From NCBI RefSeq assembly GCF_001613265.1, contig NZ_BDCA01000004.1, positions 62,001 through 126,000 on the forward strand: DNA of 64,000 nucleotides. Reading direction: 5' to 3'. Numbering within the stretch: the stretch's first letter is position 1; each line of letters opens with the position of its first letter. The notes beneath the pieces are model-generated. The model saw only the letters and a list, made by a program, of their open reading frames with translations. It had not been told where the DNA came from and did not search any database. Positions 1-8,037 of this stretch are shown in pieces. Made by a program: the position numbers and the translations under genes. This DNA comes from Nocardia vermiculata NBRC 100427 (GTDB lineage Bacteria; Actinomycetota; Actinomycetes; Mycobacteriales; Mycobacteriaceae).

Positions 1-107
1 GGAATCGAACCGTCGGTGTGCTGCTGTGCGGCAATGGATTCCGCGGTGATCAGGACCTGGCGGCCGGAGACCACACCGGGAATCGATGGCAGGTCAGCGC
101 CGCGCAC
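1..107 (-). CDS. N-terminal fragment of a prenyltransferase/squalene-cyclase-like protein (partial)
   Basis: Only the first ~35 codons are in the window and the gene runs off the left edge. A GTG at 107 starts a frame reading VRGADLPSIPGVV, followed by a segment with ITAESIAAQQ and a DGSI motif. That motif is typical of the first repeat of (alpha/alpha) toroid proteins annotated as prenyltransferase or squalene-oxidase-like in actinobacteria, which often sit after a GT4 glycosyltransferase and a methyltransferase as here. The start overlaps the stop of the methyltransferase by 14 bases, which suggests the same operon. The call rests on a short motif and gene context only; the substrate is unknown. 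Confidence 0.5.
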   Translation of the reverse strand, partial: MRGADLPSIPGVVSGRQVLITAESIAAQQHTDGSI

Positions 108-825
108 CGGATACCGCCGGTTTGGTGAAGTACAGTGCGACGCTCTTGCCGATCACCGGATCCAGCGCCGATTCGGCGAGCCGGGTCAGCAACGGGCGTT
201 TCATCATGTCCCACACCAGCATCCGGTGATACAACTTGACCGGCAGCGCATCCGGCTTCTCCACGCCCACCGCACATTTCAACCACCAGTACGGTGCGTG
301 CAGCGAGTGCGCGTGCTCACTGTGAATGAACCGCATCCCGCGTGCGGCGACCTTGCCGCGCAGTTCGTCGGCCTTGTAGATACGCACATGGCCGCCCTCG
401 TTGGCGTGGTACTCGTCCGACAGTGCCCAGCAGATCCGCTCCGGAAGCCAGCGGGGCACCGTGACGGCAAGGGCGCCACCGGGTTTCAGGATACGAACCA
501 GTTCGGCGATCGCGCGGTCGTCGGCGGGGATGTGCTCGAGGATCTCCGAGGCGATCACCACGTCGAATTCACCGTCGTCGAACGGCAGCGCCAGTGCGTC
601 GCCCTGCACCGTCTCCGCGGTCGCGTATTCGGGTGCCTCGCCGGCCTCGACCAGGGCGCCGAACATGATCTTCACATCCGCCAGGTCGTCGGCGTTCTGA
701 TCGAAGGCGACGATGTCCGCGCCGCGCCGGTACGCCTCGAAGGAGTGCCGACCCTGACCGCATCCCACATCGATGACGCGGGCGCCCGGGCCCACACCCA
801 AGCGGTCGAAATCGACGGTCAGCAT
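94..825 (-). CDS. Class I SAM-dependent methyltransferase
   Basis: A 243-residue cytoplasmic protein with a Rossmann-type SAM methyltransferase fold. Motif I is VIDVGCGQG at residues 17-25, the acidic residue that binds the SAM ribose follows in VAFDQN, and motif IV/post-motif is seen in EFDVVIASEILEHI at about residues 85-98, then LKPGGALAVTVP. This is the Methyltransf_11/UbiE-like layout. Its start overlaps the end of the upstream glycosyltransferase gene by 7 bases, so the two are probably co-translated and act on the same glycolipid or polyprenyl-type acceptor. The acceptor is not identifiable from sequence. Confidence 0.85.
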   Translation of the reverse strand: MLTVDFDRLGVGPGARVIDVGCGQGRHSFEAYRRGADIVAFDQNADDLADVKIMFGALVEAGEAPEYATAETVQGDALALPFDDGEFDVVIASEILEHIPADDRAIAELVRILKPGGALAVTVPRWLPERICWALSDEYHANEGGHVRIYKADELRGKVAARGMRFIHSEHAHSLHAPYWWLKCAVGVEKPDALPVKLYHRMLVWDMMKRPLLTRLAESALDPVIGKSVALYFTKPAVSGARR

Positions 826-2078
826 ACGTTCGCCTCCTGTGTTGCGGTGGAAAGTTCGGTGCCCAGGCGCCGGGCGATGGCCCGCTCGTACACCGAGACA
901 GTTTGTGCGGCAACGGCTTCCCAGCTGTACACGGTGAGTGCACGGTGTCGTCCGGCCGCGCCGAGCTCATCGATACGCCGCGGTGCGTCGAGCAGTTTCG
1001 CCAGTACCCCGGTCAATTCACCGACATTGCCCGGTTCCACCAGTTCCGCGCAGTCGCCCACCACCTCCGGCAGCGCACCGGCCCGGCTCGCGACCAGCGC
1101 GGTACCACTGGACAGCGCCTCCACCGCGGGCAGTGAGAAGCCTTCGTACATCGAGGGGATACAGGAGATCTGGGCGGAGGCGAGCAGTTCGGCGAGTGCC
1201 TCGTCGGACAGGCCGCTGGAGACGGTGACGATATCGGACAGGCCCAATTCGGCGATCAGCTTCTCGGTGGGCCCGTTCGGCTCGAGCTTGGCCACCAGTT
1301 GCAGTTCGACCTCGTGCGACAGACGCAGCCGAGCCAGTGCGGCCAGCAGATGCGAGATGCCCTTGAGCGGTTTGTCGGCGCTGGCCACGGCCACGATCCG
1401 GCCGGGGACCCGCCGCTCGCGCGGGCGGAACAGTTCGGTATCCACGCCCAGCGGCACCACGCGTAGTTGCGCGGCGTCCACGCCGAAGTCGTCGGCGATA
1501 TCGGTGGCCGAGGACGAGGAGACGGTGATCAGATCCGGAATCGCGCGCGCCACCCGCTGCTGCATTCCGAGGAAGCCGTACCAGCGCCGCACGAATGCCT
1601 TGCGCCGCCACGGTGCCGCGGCCAGATCGACCTCGCGGTCGCGGGTGATCGGATGATGGATGGTGGCCACCAACGGCAGGTCGCGGGCGATACCGAGCAG
1701 GCCCGAACCCAGGCACTGATTGTCGTGCACCACATCGAAATCGCCGAGACGCGAACGCAACAGCCGCGCCGCGCGCATGCTGAAGGTGCGCGGCTCGGGG
1801 AATCCGGCAGTCCACATCGTCCCCAGTTCGAGCAGGTCGATGCGGTCGCGGATCTCGCTGGGCCGCGGTGTGCGGAACGGGTCGGAATCACGGTAGAGGT
1901 CCAGGCTGGGGACCTCGGTCAGCCGCACCCGGGGATCGAGCAGTTCCGGGTACGGCTGACCGGAGAAGACCTCGACCTCATGGCCGAGTTCGGCCAGACC
2001 GTGACTCAACTTCCGGACATACACCCCCTGCCCGCCACAGTGGGTCTTGCTGCGGTAGGACAGCAGGGCGATTCGCAC
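819..2078 (-). CDS. GT4-family glycosyltransferase
   Basis: A 419-residue retaining glycosyltransferase with two Rossmann domains (GT-B fold). The N-terminal domain begins MRIALLSYRSKTHCGGQGVY, where the GGQGVY loop is the usual acceptor/donor loop. The C-terminal donor-binding domain carries the E-x7-E signature EGFSLPAVE at about residue 315, followed by a SRAGALPEVVGD loop. It starts with GTG preceded by an AGGAAG-like ribosome site 21 bases after the LLM oxidoreductase gene. It probably uses a nucleotide sugar to modify a cell-envelope lipid or polysaccharide. The donor and acceptor cannot be told from sequence. Confidence 0.87.
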   Translation of the reverse strand: MRIALLSYRSKTHCGGQGVYVRKLSHGLAELGHEVEVFSGQPYPELLDPRVRLTEVPSLDLYRDSDPFRTPRPSEIRDRIDLLELGTMWTAGFPEPRTFSMRAARLLRSRLGDFDVVHDNQCLGSGLLGIARDLPLVATIHHPITRDREVDLAAAPWRRKAFVRRWYGFLGMQQRVARAIPDLITVSSSSATDIADDFGVDAAQLRVVPLGVDTELFRPRERRVPGRIVAVASADKPLKGISHLLAALARLRLSHEVELQLVAKLEPNGPTEKLIAELGLSDIVTVSSGLSDEALAELLASAQISCIPSMYEGFSLPAVEALSSGTALVASRAGALPEVVGDCAELVEPGNVGELTGVLAKLLDAPRRIDELGAAGRHRALTVYSWEAVAAQTVSVYERAIARRLGTELSTATQEANVC

Positions 2079-2099
2079 GTCTAAGACTCACTTCCTGTT

Positions 2100-2960
2100 T
2101 CAGGCGCTCAATCCCAGCGGCGCCAACTTGCCTGCCAGCCGATCCAGATACGCCAGCACCTCGGCTTCGGACTTGTCCGGCAACCCGTACAGTACGTCGG
2201 TCACTCCGGCCTCCTGCCACTCGGTCAGGCGCTGCGGGTCGGGCTTGCCGTCGAGCGCCACCACACGCGGGGCCTCCGCACGGCCGGCCTCCTGCCACAC
2301 CTTGGTGAGCAGCCGGAGGCGTTCGAGCAACGTTTCGGTTTCGTACGGGGTGGTGATCCAGCCGTCGGCGGAGCGGGCGATCCAGCGGAAACCCTGCTCG
2401 GTCCCGGCCGTGCCGATCAGCACCGGCACGTGCGACTGCACCGGCTTGGGCCAGGCCCAGCTCGGCCCGAACTTCACGAATTCGCCGTCGTAGCTCGCCT
2501 CTTCTTCGGTCCACAACGACCGCATGGCCTCGAGGTACTCCCGGAGCACCGTACGGCGCTTCTTACCGGGCACGCCGTGGTCGGCGAGCTCATCGGTGTT
2601 CCAGCCGAATCCGGCGCCGATGCTGACCCGGCCGCCGGACAGATGATCCAGCGTGGCAATGGTTTTCGCCAGCGTGATGGCGTCGTGCTCGGTCGGCAGG
2701 GCCACCGCAGTGGACAGCTCGATGCGCTCGGTCACCGCGGCCGCGGTGGCGAGGGCGACCCAGGGATCCAGGGTGCGCATGTAGCGGTCGTCGGGCAGGC
2801 TCGCGTCGCCGGTCAGCGGATGCGCTGCTTCCCGTTTGATCGGGATGTGCGTGTGTTCGGGGACGAAGAACGACGAGAAGCCGCGTTCCTCGGCCGCCTT
2901 GGCCGCCACCGCGGGTTTGATGCCGCGGTCACTGGTGAACAGGACTATGCCGAAACGCAT
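2100..2960 (-). CDS. LLM-class, probably F420-dependent, oxidoreductase
   Basis: A 286-residue luciferase-like monooxygenase family protein. It opens MRFGIVLFTSDRG, has the FFVPEHTHIP segment, LSGGRVSIGAGFGWN at about residues 110-125, and a C-terminal ADGWITTPYE region, all typical of the TIGR03619-type F420 oxidoreductases of actinobacteria. Such enzymes use a TIM barrel to bind reduced F420 or FMN. The ATG at 2960 is preceded by AAAGGAA. It lies 34 bases after the FAD-dehydrogenase gene, inside the same minus-strand operon. A related F420 oxidoreductase (Rv3520c) sits in the KstR-controlled cluster of M. tuberculosis; orthology is only suggested. Confidence 0.85.
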   Translation of the reverse strand: MRFGIVLFTSDRGIKPAVAAKAAEERGFSSFFVPEHTHIPIKREAAHPLTGDASLPDDRYMRTLDPWVALATAAAVTERIELSTAVALPTEHDAITLAKTIATLDHLSGGRVSIGAGFGWNTDELADHGVPGKKRRTVLREYLEAMRSLWTEEEASYDGEFVKFGPSWAWPKPVQSHVPVLIGTAGTEQGFRWIARSADGWITTPYETETLLERLRLLTKVWQEAGRAEAPRVVALDGKPDPQRLTEWQEAGVTDVLYGLPDKSEAEVLAYLDRLAGKLAPLGLSA

Positions 2961-2994
2961 GGTGTTCCTTTCGGTGCTCCGGGCCGGCCCGGAA

Positions 2995-4476
2995 TCAGTT
3001 CGACTCGGGGCCGTCGTGCGCGGCGGCGCGGCCGGCGCGGCGGCCGTAGAAGCTGCCGTCGCCGAGCGAGGTGCCACTGGCGTAGCCGCCCGCACACACA
3101 CCGGAGGTGCAGCGTCCGGCCGCGTACAGACCCGGGATCGGCTCGCCGCTGACGTGCACGACCCGGGAATCGAGATCGGTGCGCAGACCGCCGAGAGTGA
3201 AGCCCGCGGTGTAGTTGCGCATATCGAAGCCCGCGACCGGGGTGCCGATCGGCTTCACCCATTCCGGCTTCTTCTTCAGCAGCGGGTCGGTGCCGGCTTC
3301 GGCGTGCCGGTTGTAGACCTCGACGGTGCTCTGCAGGGCACCGGCCGGCAGGCCCATCTCGGTCTCGAGCTCCTCCACCGTCTCCGCGGCCCAGGTCGGC
3401 GGCTGACGGAAGAAGCGGGTGGCGGTCTCGGTCCCCAGGGCCTCTTCCAGCGCGGCCTCGTCGATGACCAGATAGGCCTGATTCTCCTGCTGGATCAGCG
3501 TGGCCTGGCCGATCCGGCCCGGGTAGGTGTCCTCGGCGATATAGCGCTGACCGCGGCCGTTGACCATGATGCCGCGGGCCATCATCTGCGGGTCGCCCAT
3601 GAACGCGACCTCGGTGGCGTCCATGTGGGCCAGCTGCGCGCCCAGCGCCTGGGCGACCCGGATACCGATACCGTCGTGCTCTTCGATGGCGGCGGCGGGC
3701 CGGCCGATCAGGCGCGGTGCATACCCCTCGATCATCTGCTGCTCGTAGGCGAAACTTCCGGTGGCGAGCACCACGCCGCGGCGGGCGCGCACGGTGAGCA
3801 GCTTGCCGTAGCGCTTGGCGACCACTCCGACCACCCGGTCGCCGTCGACGATCAGGCGCTGGATCCGGACGTCGTATTCCGCACGGACACCGAGTTTCTC
3901 GGCGACATCGCTGAGCGGCTTCATCAGCATGTAGCCGCCGCCCTTCTCCCCGGTGCGCTTGTTCTCCATCTGCGGGAGATGTCCGCGCGGCGCGGGCGTC
4001 GCGATCTCGTTGAAGGGTGCGGCGTTCTCGCCGCCGGAGTACATCAGGCCCTCGTCGTGCGGCGGCTCCCAGCCCGGCTCGCCCCAGAATTCCTCCTTGA
4101 AGGGGACTCCCTGGGCGACCAGCCAGTTGAAGTGCTCGACGCTGCCCTGGCAGTAGTCGTGCACCTTGGCTTCGTCCACGCCCGGGCCCAGCGCGGCCCG
4201 CATGAACTTCTCCATGTTCTCCGGAGTGTCCTCGAAGCCGAGGGCTTTCTGCAGCGGGGTGCCGCCGCCCAGATAGATGAAGCCGCCCGACAGTGCGGCC
4301 GCACCGCCCCAGCCGCCGGTACGTTCCAGTACCAGGACGTCGGCACCGGCCTCGGAGGCTTCGATGGCGGCTGTGACGCCGGCGATGCCGTAACCGGCGA
4401 TCACCACATCGGCTTCGTAATCCCACTCGTCGATCTCGGAGGCGGGCTGCGGGCGTACACCCAGGGTGTCGGACAT
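2995..4476 (-). CDS. FAD-binding dehydrogenase, 3-ketosteroid-dehydrogenase/fumarate-reductase family
   Basis: A 493-residue flavoprotein. The dinucleotide-binding motif VVIAGYGIAGVTAA lies at about residues 25-38, followed by VLVLERTGGWGGAA, and the C-terminal FAD contact is GVCAGGYASGTSLGDG. This is the FAD_binding_2 family, which includes 3-ketosteroid delta-1-dehydrogenase and flavocytochrome fumarate reductases. ATG at 4476 has AAGGAA upstream; longer N-terminal extensions would run into the neighbouring gene. With steroid-type operators in the cluster, a ketosteroid or cyclic enone substrate is plausible but unproven. It lies 14 bases after the CMD-family gene. Confidence 0.83.
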   Translation of the reverse strand: MSDTLGVRPQPASEIDEWDYEADVVIAGYGIAGVTAAIEASEAGADVLVLERTGGWGGAAALSGGFIYLGGGTPLQKALGFEDTPENMEKFMRAALGPGVDEAKVHDYCQGSVEHFNWLVAQGVPFKEEFWGEPGWEPPHDEGLMYSGGENAAPFNEIATPAPRGHLPQMENKRTGEKGGGYMLMKPLSDVAEKLGVRAEYDVRIQRLIVDGDRVVGVVAKRYGKLLTVRARRGVVLATGSFAYEQQMIEGYAPRLIGRPAAAIEEHDGIGIRVAQALGAQLAHMDATEVAFMGDPQMMARGIMVNGRGQRYIAEDTYPGRIGQATLIQQENQAYLVIDEAALEEALGTETATRFFRQPPTWAAETVEELETEMGLPAGALQSTVEVYNRHAEAGTDPLLKKKPEWVKPIGTPVAGFDMRNYTAGFTLGGLRTDLDSRVVHVSGEPIPGLYAAGRCTSGVCAGGYASGTSLGDGSFYGRRAGRAAAHDGPESN

Positions 4477-4490
4477 GCTGGCGTGATTCC

Positions 4491-4901
4491 TTACTTCTCG
4501 GGGGATGCGGCTGCGGCGGCCTTCTTCTGCTCGTCCGCCACCACCTTGCCGACGACGCTGTCGAATTTCGTCCCGGCGGCCCAGCCGGTGTAGTGACACA
4601 GGAAGATCGCGATCTCGCGCAGCTGCTCCTCGGTGAGTTCACCGTTGCGCAGTGCGGCACTGACCTGGATCTCGGAGACATCGTGCAGGTTCTGCGCGGT
4701 GAGCGCGCCGAGTAGCAGCAGTCGGCGATCGCGCACCGACAGTTCCGGGCGGCTCCAGATGTCGGCGAACAGGTGGTCGACGGTGGTCGCGAAATGTTTG
4801 CCGGGGCCGTCGGACACCTCCCAGCCGTAGACCTCGCTCATCTTGGCCAGCCCGCGGGCGCGGCGCTGCTCGGGGGTGAGCTCGTCGGGACTATCGCTCA
4901 T
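4491..4901 (-). CDS. Carboxymuconolactone decarboxylase (CMD/AhpD-like) family protein
   Basis: A 136-residue all-alpha protein with the CMD fold: a central RDRRLLLLGALTAQNLHDV segment and a C-terminal LREIAIFLCHYTGWAAG helix. The region that in true gamma-carboxymuconolactone decarboxylase holds the catalytic His is partly kept (FLCHYTGW). No CxxC is present, so it is not an AhpD-type peroxidase. Its start overlaps the end of the upstream dehydrogenase gene by 11 bases. These proteins often accompany catabolic dehydrogenases; the precise reaction is not known. Confidence 0.8.
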   Translation of the reverse strand: MSDSPDELTPEQRRARGLAKMSEVYGWEVSDGPGKHFATTVDHLFADIWSRPELSVRDRRLLLLGALTAQNLHDVSEIQVSAALRNGELTEEQLREIAIFLCHYTGWAAGTKFDSVVGKVVADEQKKAAAAASPEK

Positions 4902-5790
4902 GACTCTCCTTGGAAATCTCTCCGGGGCCCACGCCGAGCCCGTCACCGAGACCGTCCAGGGCCATTCGCGCGAAGGGTAGTTCGACGCCGAGGCGATCGC
5001 CCAGGGCCATCGCCAGTGACAGATCCTTCTCGCCCAGATCGCGGGTGTGGGTGAAGATCGAATGCCAGAAATCGCCGGGCGGAACCGCCGCCGTGGTGTC
5101 GCGCAACATGATCGCGCCCGCCCCACCGGTGATCGCGTCCGAATGCCGGACCACCTTACCGAGATCGACGATGTTCAGTCCGGCCGCTTCGGCCAGCCGC
5201 TGCGCCTCCGCGGTCGCGGTGAAGGAGACGAAATGCAGCAGGTTGCGGGCCAGTTTCATCCGGGTCCCGGCGCCGACCTCGCCGGCGTGAACCACCAGTT
5301 CGGCCCAGTACCCGAACGGTTCGCGCACCTTCTCGAAGGCGTCGGCGCTACCGCCGACCATGACTGCGAGGGACCCCTTCTTGGCGCCCGCACCGCCGCC
5401 GCTGACCGGGGCGTCGACGAATTCCACCCCTCGTTCGGCACAGATCCCGGCCAGCTCCACCGCGGTGCGGTCCCCGATGGTCGAGTGCACCGCGACGACG
5501 GTCCCCGGTCGCGCTGTGGACAGCACTCCGTCGGGGCCGGTCAGTACGGACCGCACCTGGGCGTCGTTGAGCACCACGATCGAGATCACGTCGGCGCGCT
5601 CGGCGACTTCGGCCGCTGTTTTCGCGGCCGCGGCGCCACCGTCGACGAACGGCTGGACCGCCTCGGCTCTGGTGTCGCAGACGACGAGGCCGCCGGGGCG
5701 GCCCAGGAGTCGTTCGGCCATCGGTGCACCCATATTGCCCAGGCCGATGAAGCCCGCAGCGTTGGTGCTGTCGTTCGTGGACCCGCTCAT
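4891..5790 (-). CDS. NAD(P)-binding 3-hydroxyisobutyrate-dehydrogenase family protein
   Basis: A 299-residue beta-hydroxyacid dehydrogenase. The N-terminal Rossmann motif GFIGLGNMGAPMAERL lies at about residues 13-28. The substrate loop DAPVSGGGAGAKKGSLAVM lies in the middle, and the catalytic lysine is in GTRMKLARNLL. These are the four hallmarks of the HIBADH/GLYR family. It is the first gene of the seven-gene minus-strand operon; ATG at 5790 is preceded by GAAAGG. The 400-base region upstream holds operator-like palindromes. It probably oxidises a 3-hydroxyacid or reduces an aldehyde acid; the exact substrate is unknown. Confidence 0.87.
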   Translation of the reverse strand: MSGSTNDSTNAAGFIGLGNMGAPMAERLLGRPGGLVVCDTRAEAVQPFVDGGAAAAKTAAEVAERADVISIVVLNDAQVRSVLTGPDGVLSTARPGTVVAVHSTIGDRTAVELAGICAERGVEFVDAPVSGGGAGAKKGSLAVMVGGSADAFEKVREPFGYWAELVVHAGEVGAGTRMKLARNLLHFVSFTATAEAQRLAEAAGLNIVDLGKVVRHSDAITGGAGAIMLRDTTAAVPPGDFWHSIFTHTRDLGEKDLSLAMALGDRLGVELPFARMALDGLGDGLGVGPGEISKESHER

Positions 5791-5851
5791 GGGCGCCTTT
5801 CGATGCTGTCTGGACACGTGTACGGAACTATAGGTTCGACTCTGATCATGG

Positions 5852-5865
5852 CGCAAGAACTTGTT
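5852..5865. promoter_or_regulatory. KstR2/KstR-like operator between divergent catabolic operons
   Basis: CGCAAGAACTTGTT reads as a near-perfect palindrome (CAAG-aa-CTTG). It fits the published KstR2 palindrome AnCAAGnnCTTGnT at 9 of 10 fixed positions. A window shifted by three bases also fits KstR's TnnAACnnGTTnnA at 8 of 9. It lies 62-75 bases upstream of the minus-strand operon start. The 400-base gap 5791-6190 holds no convincing gene; this site and the palindromes at 5946-5974 are what I see in it. Confidence 0.5.
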
Positions 5866-5945
5866 TCAATTCTGCGGTGTCGCCGGTGTCGCGCCGATCG
5901 CTCCCGAGCACGCCGTTCGTCGCCCCGACGTGCTGGTCGAACGTC

Positions 5946-5974
5946 CGTTCCGTAGGAACGAAAACGTTCGTTCC
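5946..5974. promoter_or_regulatory. Overlapping inverted repeats, probable repressor operator
   Basis: Three CGTTCC/GGAACG half-sites are packed together. CGTTCC-gta-GGAACG (5946-5960) overlaps GGAACGAA-aacg-TTCGTTCC (5955-5974), which is a perfect 8-bp inverted repeat. Such paired palindromes are typical TetR- or GntR-type operators. The site lies midway between the divergent genes starting at 5790 and 6191. No regulator gene is adjacent, so the cognate protein is unknown. Confidence 0.45.
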
Positions 5975-6190
5975 ATTGTCGGGTCCGGATTGCGGTGGTA
6001 CCGTCCAGACACATGTCCAGCGATGTGTCTTCCGGGACCGGTCGCACGGGTTCCCCGGGCCGAACATGTTCTCGCAGACACCGCTGGCCGACCACGGCTC
6101 CCACGGTCACCACCGCCCGGTGACCGTTCCGACTCAGGCCGCGCCGAGCGCCGGCGCCGGCCCGCGACACCGAATGTGAAGGAAGCTGCC

Positions 6191-6739
6191 ATGTCCGGTT
6201 TTTCCCGGGACGAACTCGACGAGATGGTCCGCCGCTGGGTGGTGGAGAACGAGCGCTGTGAGGCCGCCGGTGACTGGCGCCCGCTGGCCGATATGTACAC
6301 CGAGGACGCCACCTACGGCTGGAATTACGGCCCCAAGCAGGAATTCATGTCCGTAGGCCGCGAGGAGATCCGCGACCTCGCGCTCGGGCAGGAGATGGAA
6401 GGCCTCGAGGGCTGGACGTACCCGTACCAGGAATTCGTTGTCGACGAGCGCAGCGGCAATGTGATCGGCCTGTGGAAGCAGGTCAACGAGAAGACCCGGG
6501 CCGACGGCCGCCACTACAGCCCGGAGGGTATCGGCGGCAGCTGGTTCCGCTACGGCGGCAACTTCCAATGGTCCTGGCAGCGCGACTTTTTCGACTTCGG
6601 AAATGTCTCCGCACTGTTCCTGGACATGATCACCGACAAGGCACTGTCCGACGGGATGAGCAAGCGGATCGAGCGCTCGGCGGGCGGCACGCTGCCGGGC
6701 TGGTACAAGATCGGCGAGTCGCCGGCCCCGCTGTGGTGA
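6191..6739 (+). CDS. NTF2-like (SnoaL-fold) protein
   Basis: A 182-residue protein with a cone-shaped NTF2 fold. The N-terminal helix RDELDEMVRRWVVENERCEA leads to DWRPLADMYTEDATYGW, the standard opening of SnoaL/ketosteroid-isomerase-like domains, and the C-terminal half is rich in aromatic residues lining a pocket (FRYGGNFQWSWQRDFFDFG). ATG at 6191 follows AAGGAAG. It is the first gene of a plus-strand set facing the dehydrogenase operon. Members include steroid isomerases and many non-enzymatic binding proteins; no catalytic pair can be assigned here. Confidence 0.75.
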   Translation: MSGFSRDELDEMVRRWVVENERCEAAGDWRPLADMYTEDATYGWNYGPKQEFMSVGREEIRDLALGQEMEGLEGWTYPYQEFVVDERSGNVIGLWKQVNEKTRADGRHYSPEGIGGSWFRYGGNFQWSWQRDFFDFGNVSALFLDMITDKALSDGMSKRIERSAGGTLPGWYKIGESPAPLW

Positions 6740-6744
6740 GTGCG

Positions 6745-7986
6745 ATGTCCGCGAGCAGGTTCGCCGATCTCAGCAGGGAACAACTTGCGGTGCTGGTGCC
6801 CGAGCTACTGCTGTGCGGGCACCTCATCGACCGATCCGGGATGGCCCATTCCATCGGCGCATTCGGCCGGGACGGTATGGCCGAGATCGCCATCGAGGAA
6901 TGGCAGCTGGCCAGCCCGATCTACACCCGCCGCATGCGCGCCGCCCTCGATATTCCCGGCGACGGTGTGGTCACGATATTCAAAGGGCTGCAACTGGATA
7001 TCGGCGCACCACCGCAGTTCATGGACTTCCGCTTCCGGGTGGACGACGACCGTAACGGCGAGTTCTGGCTGGATCATTGCGGTGCGCTCGCCGATGTGGA
7101 GCCGATGGGGGAGGACTTCGTGGTGGCCATGTGCCACACCATCGAGGACCCCACCTTCGACGCCACCGCACTCGCGACCAATCCACACGCGCAGGTGCGG
7201 CCCATTCATCGCCCGCCACGCGCGCCGGCGGACCGAGTACCGGTGTGCGCGTGGACGGTTCGCATCGACCCGGCGAACGAGCCGCCGGCGGTTCCGGCCA
7301 ACGCCGAACGGATGTCCCGGTTCGCCGCGGTGGATCTGGAACTGGCACCGATCTCCGCCGACGGCCCCGGCCGCTCGCACTACCGGGGCCCGCTGCTCAG
7401 CGATCTCGACTTCACCGATTTCTCGCATTCCGCGCTGGTCCGGATGGCCGACGAGATCTGCCTGCAACAGCATCTGCTCAACCTCGGCTTCCTGATCGCG
7501 GTCGAGCAGCGGGCGGATCCGGAGCAGCTGACCGCGATCGCTCGCAAACAGTTCACCGGCATCGCCGGGCTCACCTCCGAGCGATTGCGCACGGCCCTGG
7601 GCCTGGGCACCGGATTCGACGACCTGGCCACGGTGCTGCGTTTGCATCCGGCCTGGAATCCGTTGCCCTACGTCGATATTCATATCGATGCCTATCACGA
7701 TTCGGCCGTGCTCCGGATCGCGCGCGACAGCCCGGGAGTCCGCGACGGTGGCTGGCCGGCCGCCATCGACGCCGACCATCTCGAGCCGCTGGCCGCGATG
7801 GTGCGTGGGGTGAATCCGAATTTCGACGTGCAGGCCCGCGACAGCGACGAGCACGAGCTGGTCGTCGAGATCACCATGGCGCCGCAACCGTTCGCCGAAG
7901 CACCGGAGGTGGCGATCACCCGGTTCAGCACCGGCGCCGAATTCCAGTTCGGTGAACGACGCTCACTACCCCTGACCGTGGTCTGA
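6745..7986 (+). CDS. Conserved actinobacterial protein of unknown function
   Basis: A 413-residue protein that I do not recognise as a named family. It begins near RFADLSREQLAVLVPELLLC and has conserved-looking blocks AIEEWQLASPIYTRRM, VTIFKGLQLDIGAPPQFMD and FWLDHCGALADVEPMG, which look like an enzyme or ligand-binding core rather than a membrane protein. No transmembrane or signal segments are seen. Two in-frame GTG codons (6733, 6736) also exist, and the one at 6736 overlaps the previous stop, so the true start may be 9 bases earlier. The gene is coupled to the NTF2-like gene and precedes a FadD-type ligase, which suggests a role in the same sterol-type pathway. Confidence 0.72.
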   Translation: MSASRFADLSREQLAVLVPELLLCGHLIDRSGMAHSIGAFGRDGMAEIAIEEWQLASPIYTRRMRAALDIPGDGVVTIFKGLQLDIGAPPQFMDFRFRVDDDRNGEFWLDHCGALADVEPMGEDFVVAMCHTIEDPTFDATALATNPHAQVRPIHRPPRAPADRVPVCAWTVRIDPANEPPAVPANAERMSRFAAVDLELAPISADGPGRSHYRGPLLSDLDFTDFSHSALVRMADEICLQQHLLNLGFLIAVEQRADPEQLTAIARKQFTGIAGLTSERLRTALGLGTGFDDLATVLRLHPAWNPLPYVDIHIDAYHDSAVLRIARDSPGVRDGGWPAAIDADHLEPLAAMVRGVNPNFDVQARDSDEHELVVEITMAPQPFAEAPEVAITRFSTGAEFQFGERRSLPLTVV

Positions 7987-8037
7987 GATTGCCGACCGAA
8001 CTCGATCCGAACCGCCGCTTCAACGAGAGATCTCACT

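Noticed and set aside
16..1656. Long open frames opposite the methyltransferase and glycosyltransferase genes, and similar ones at 2836-4593, 14494-16287, 58511-60079 and 60140-61789
   Set aside because: They lie antisense to genes with clear motifs, have Arg/Pro/Gly-rich composition typical of shadow frames in high-GC DNA, and no recognisable domains.
5861..6190. N-terminal extension of the NTF2-like protein or a separate gene in the divergent gap
   Set aside because: The frame is Arg/Pro-rich with no motif, while the ATG at 6191 has a good ribosome site and begins the conserved domain.
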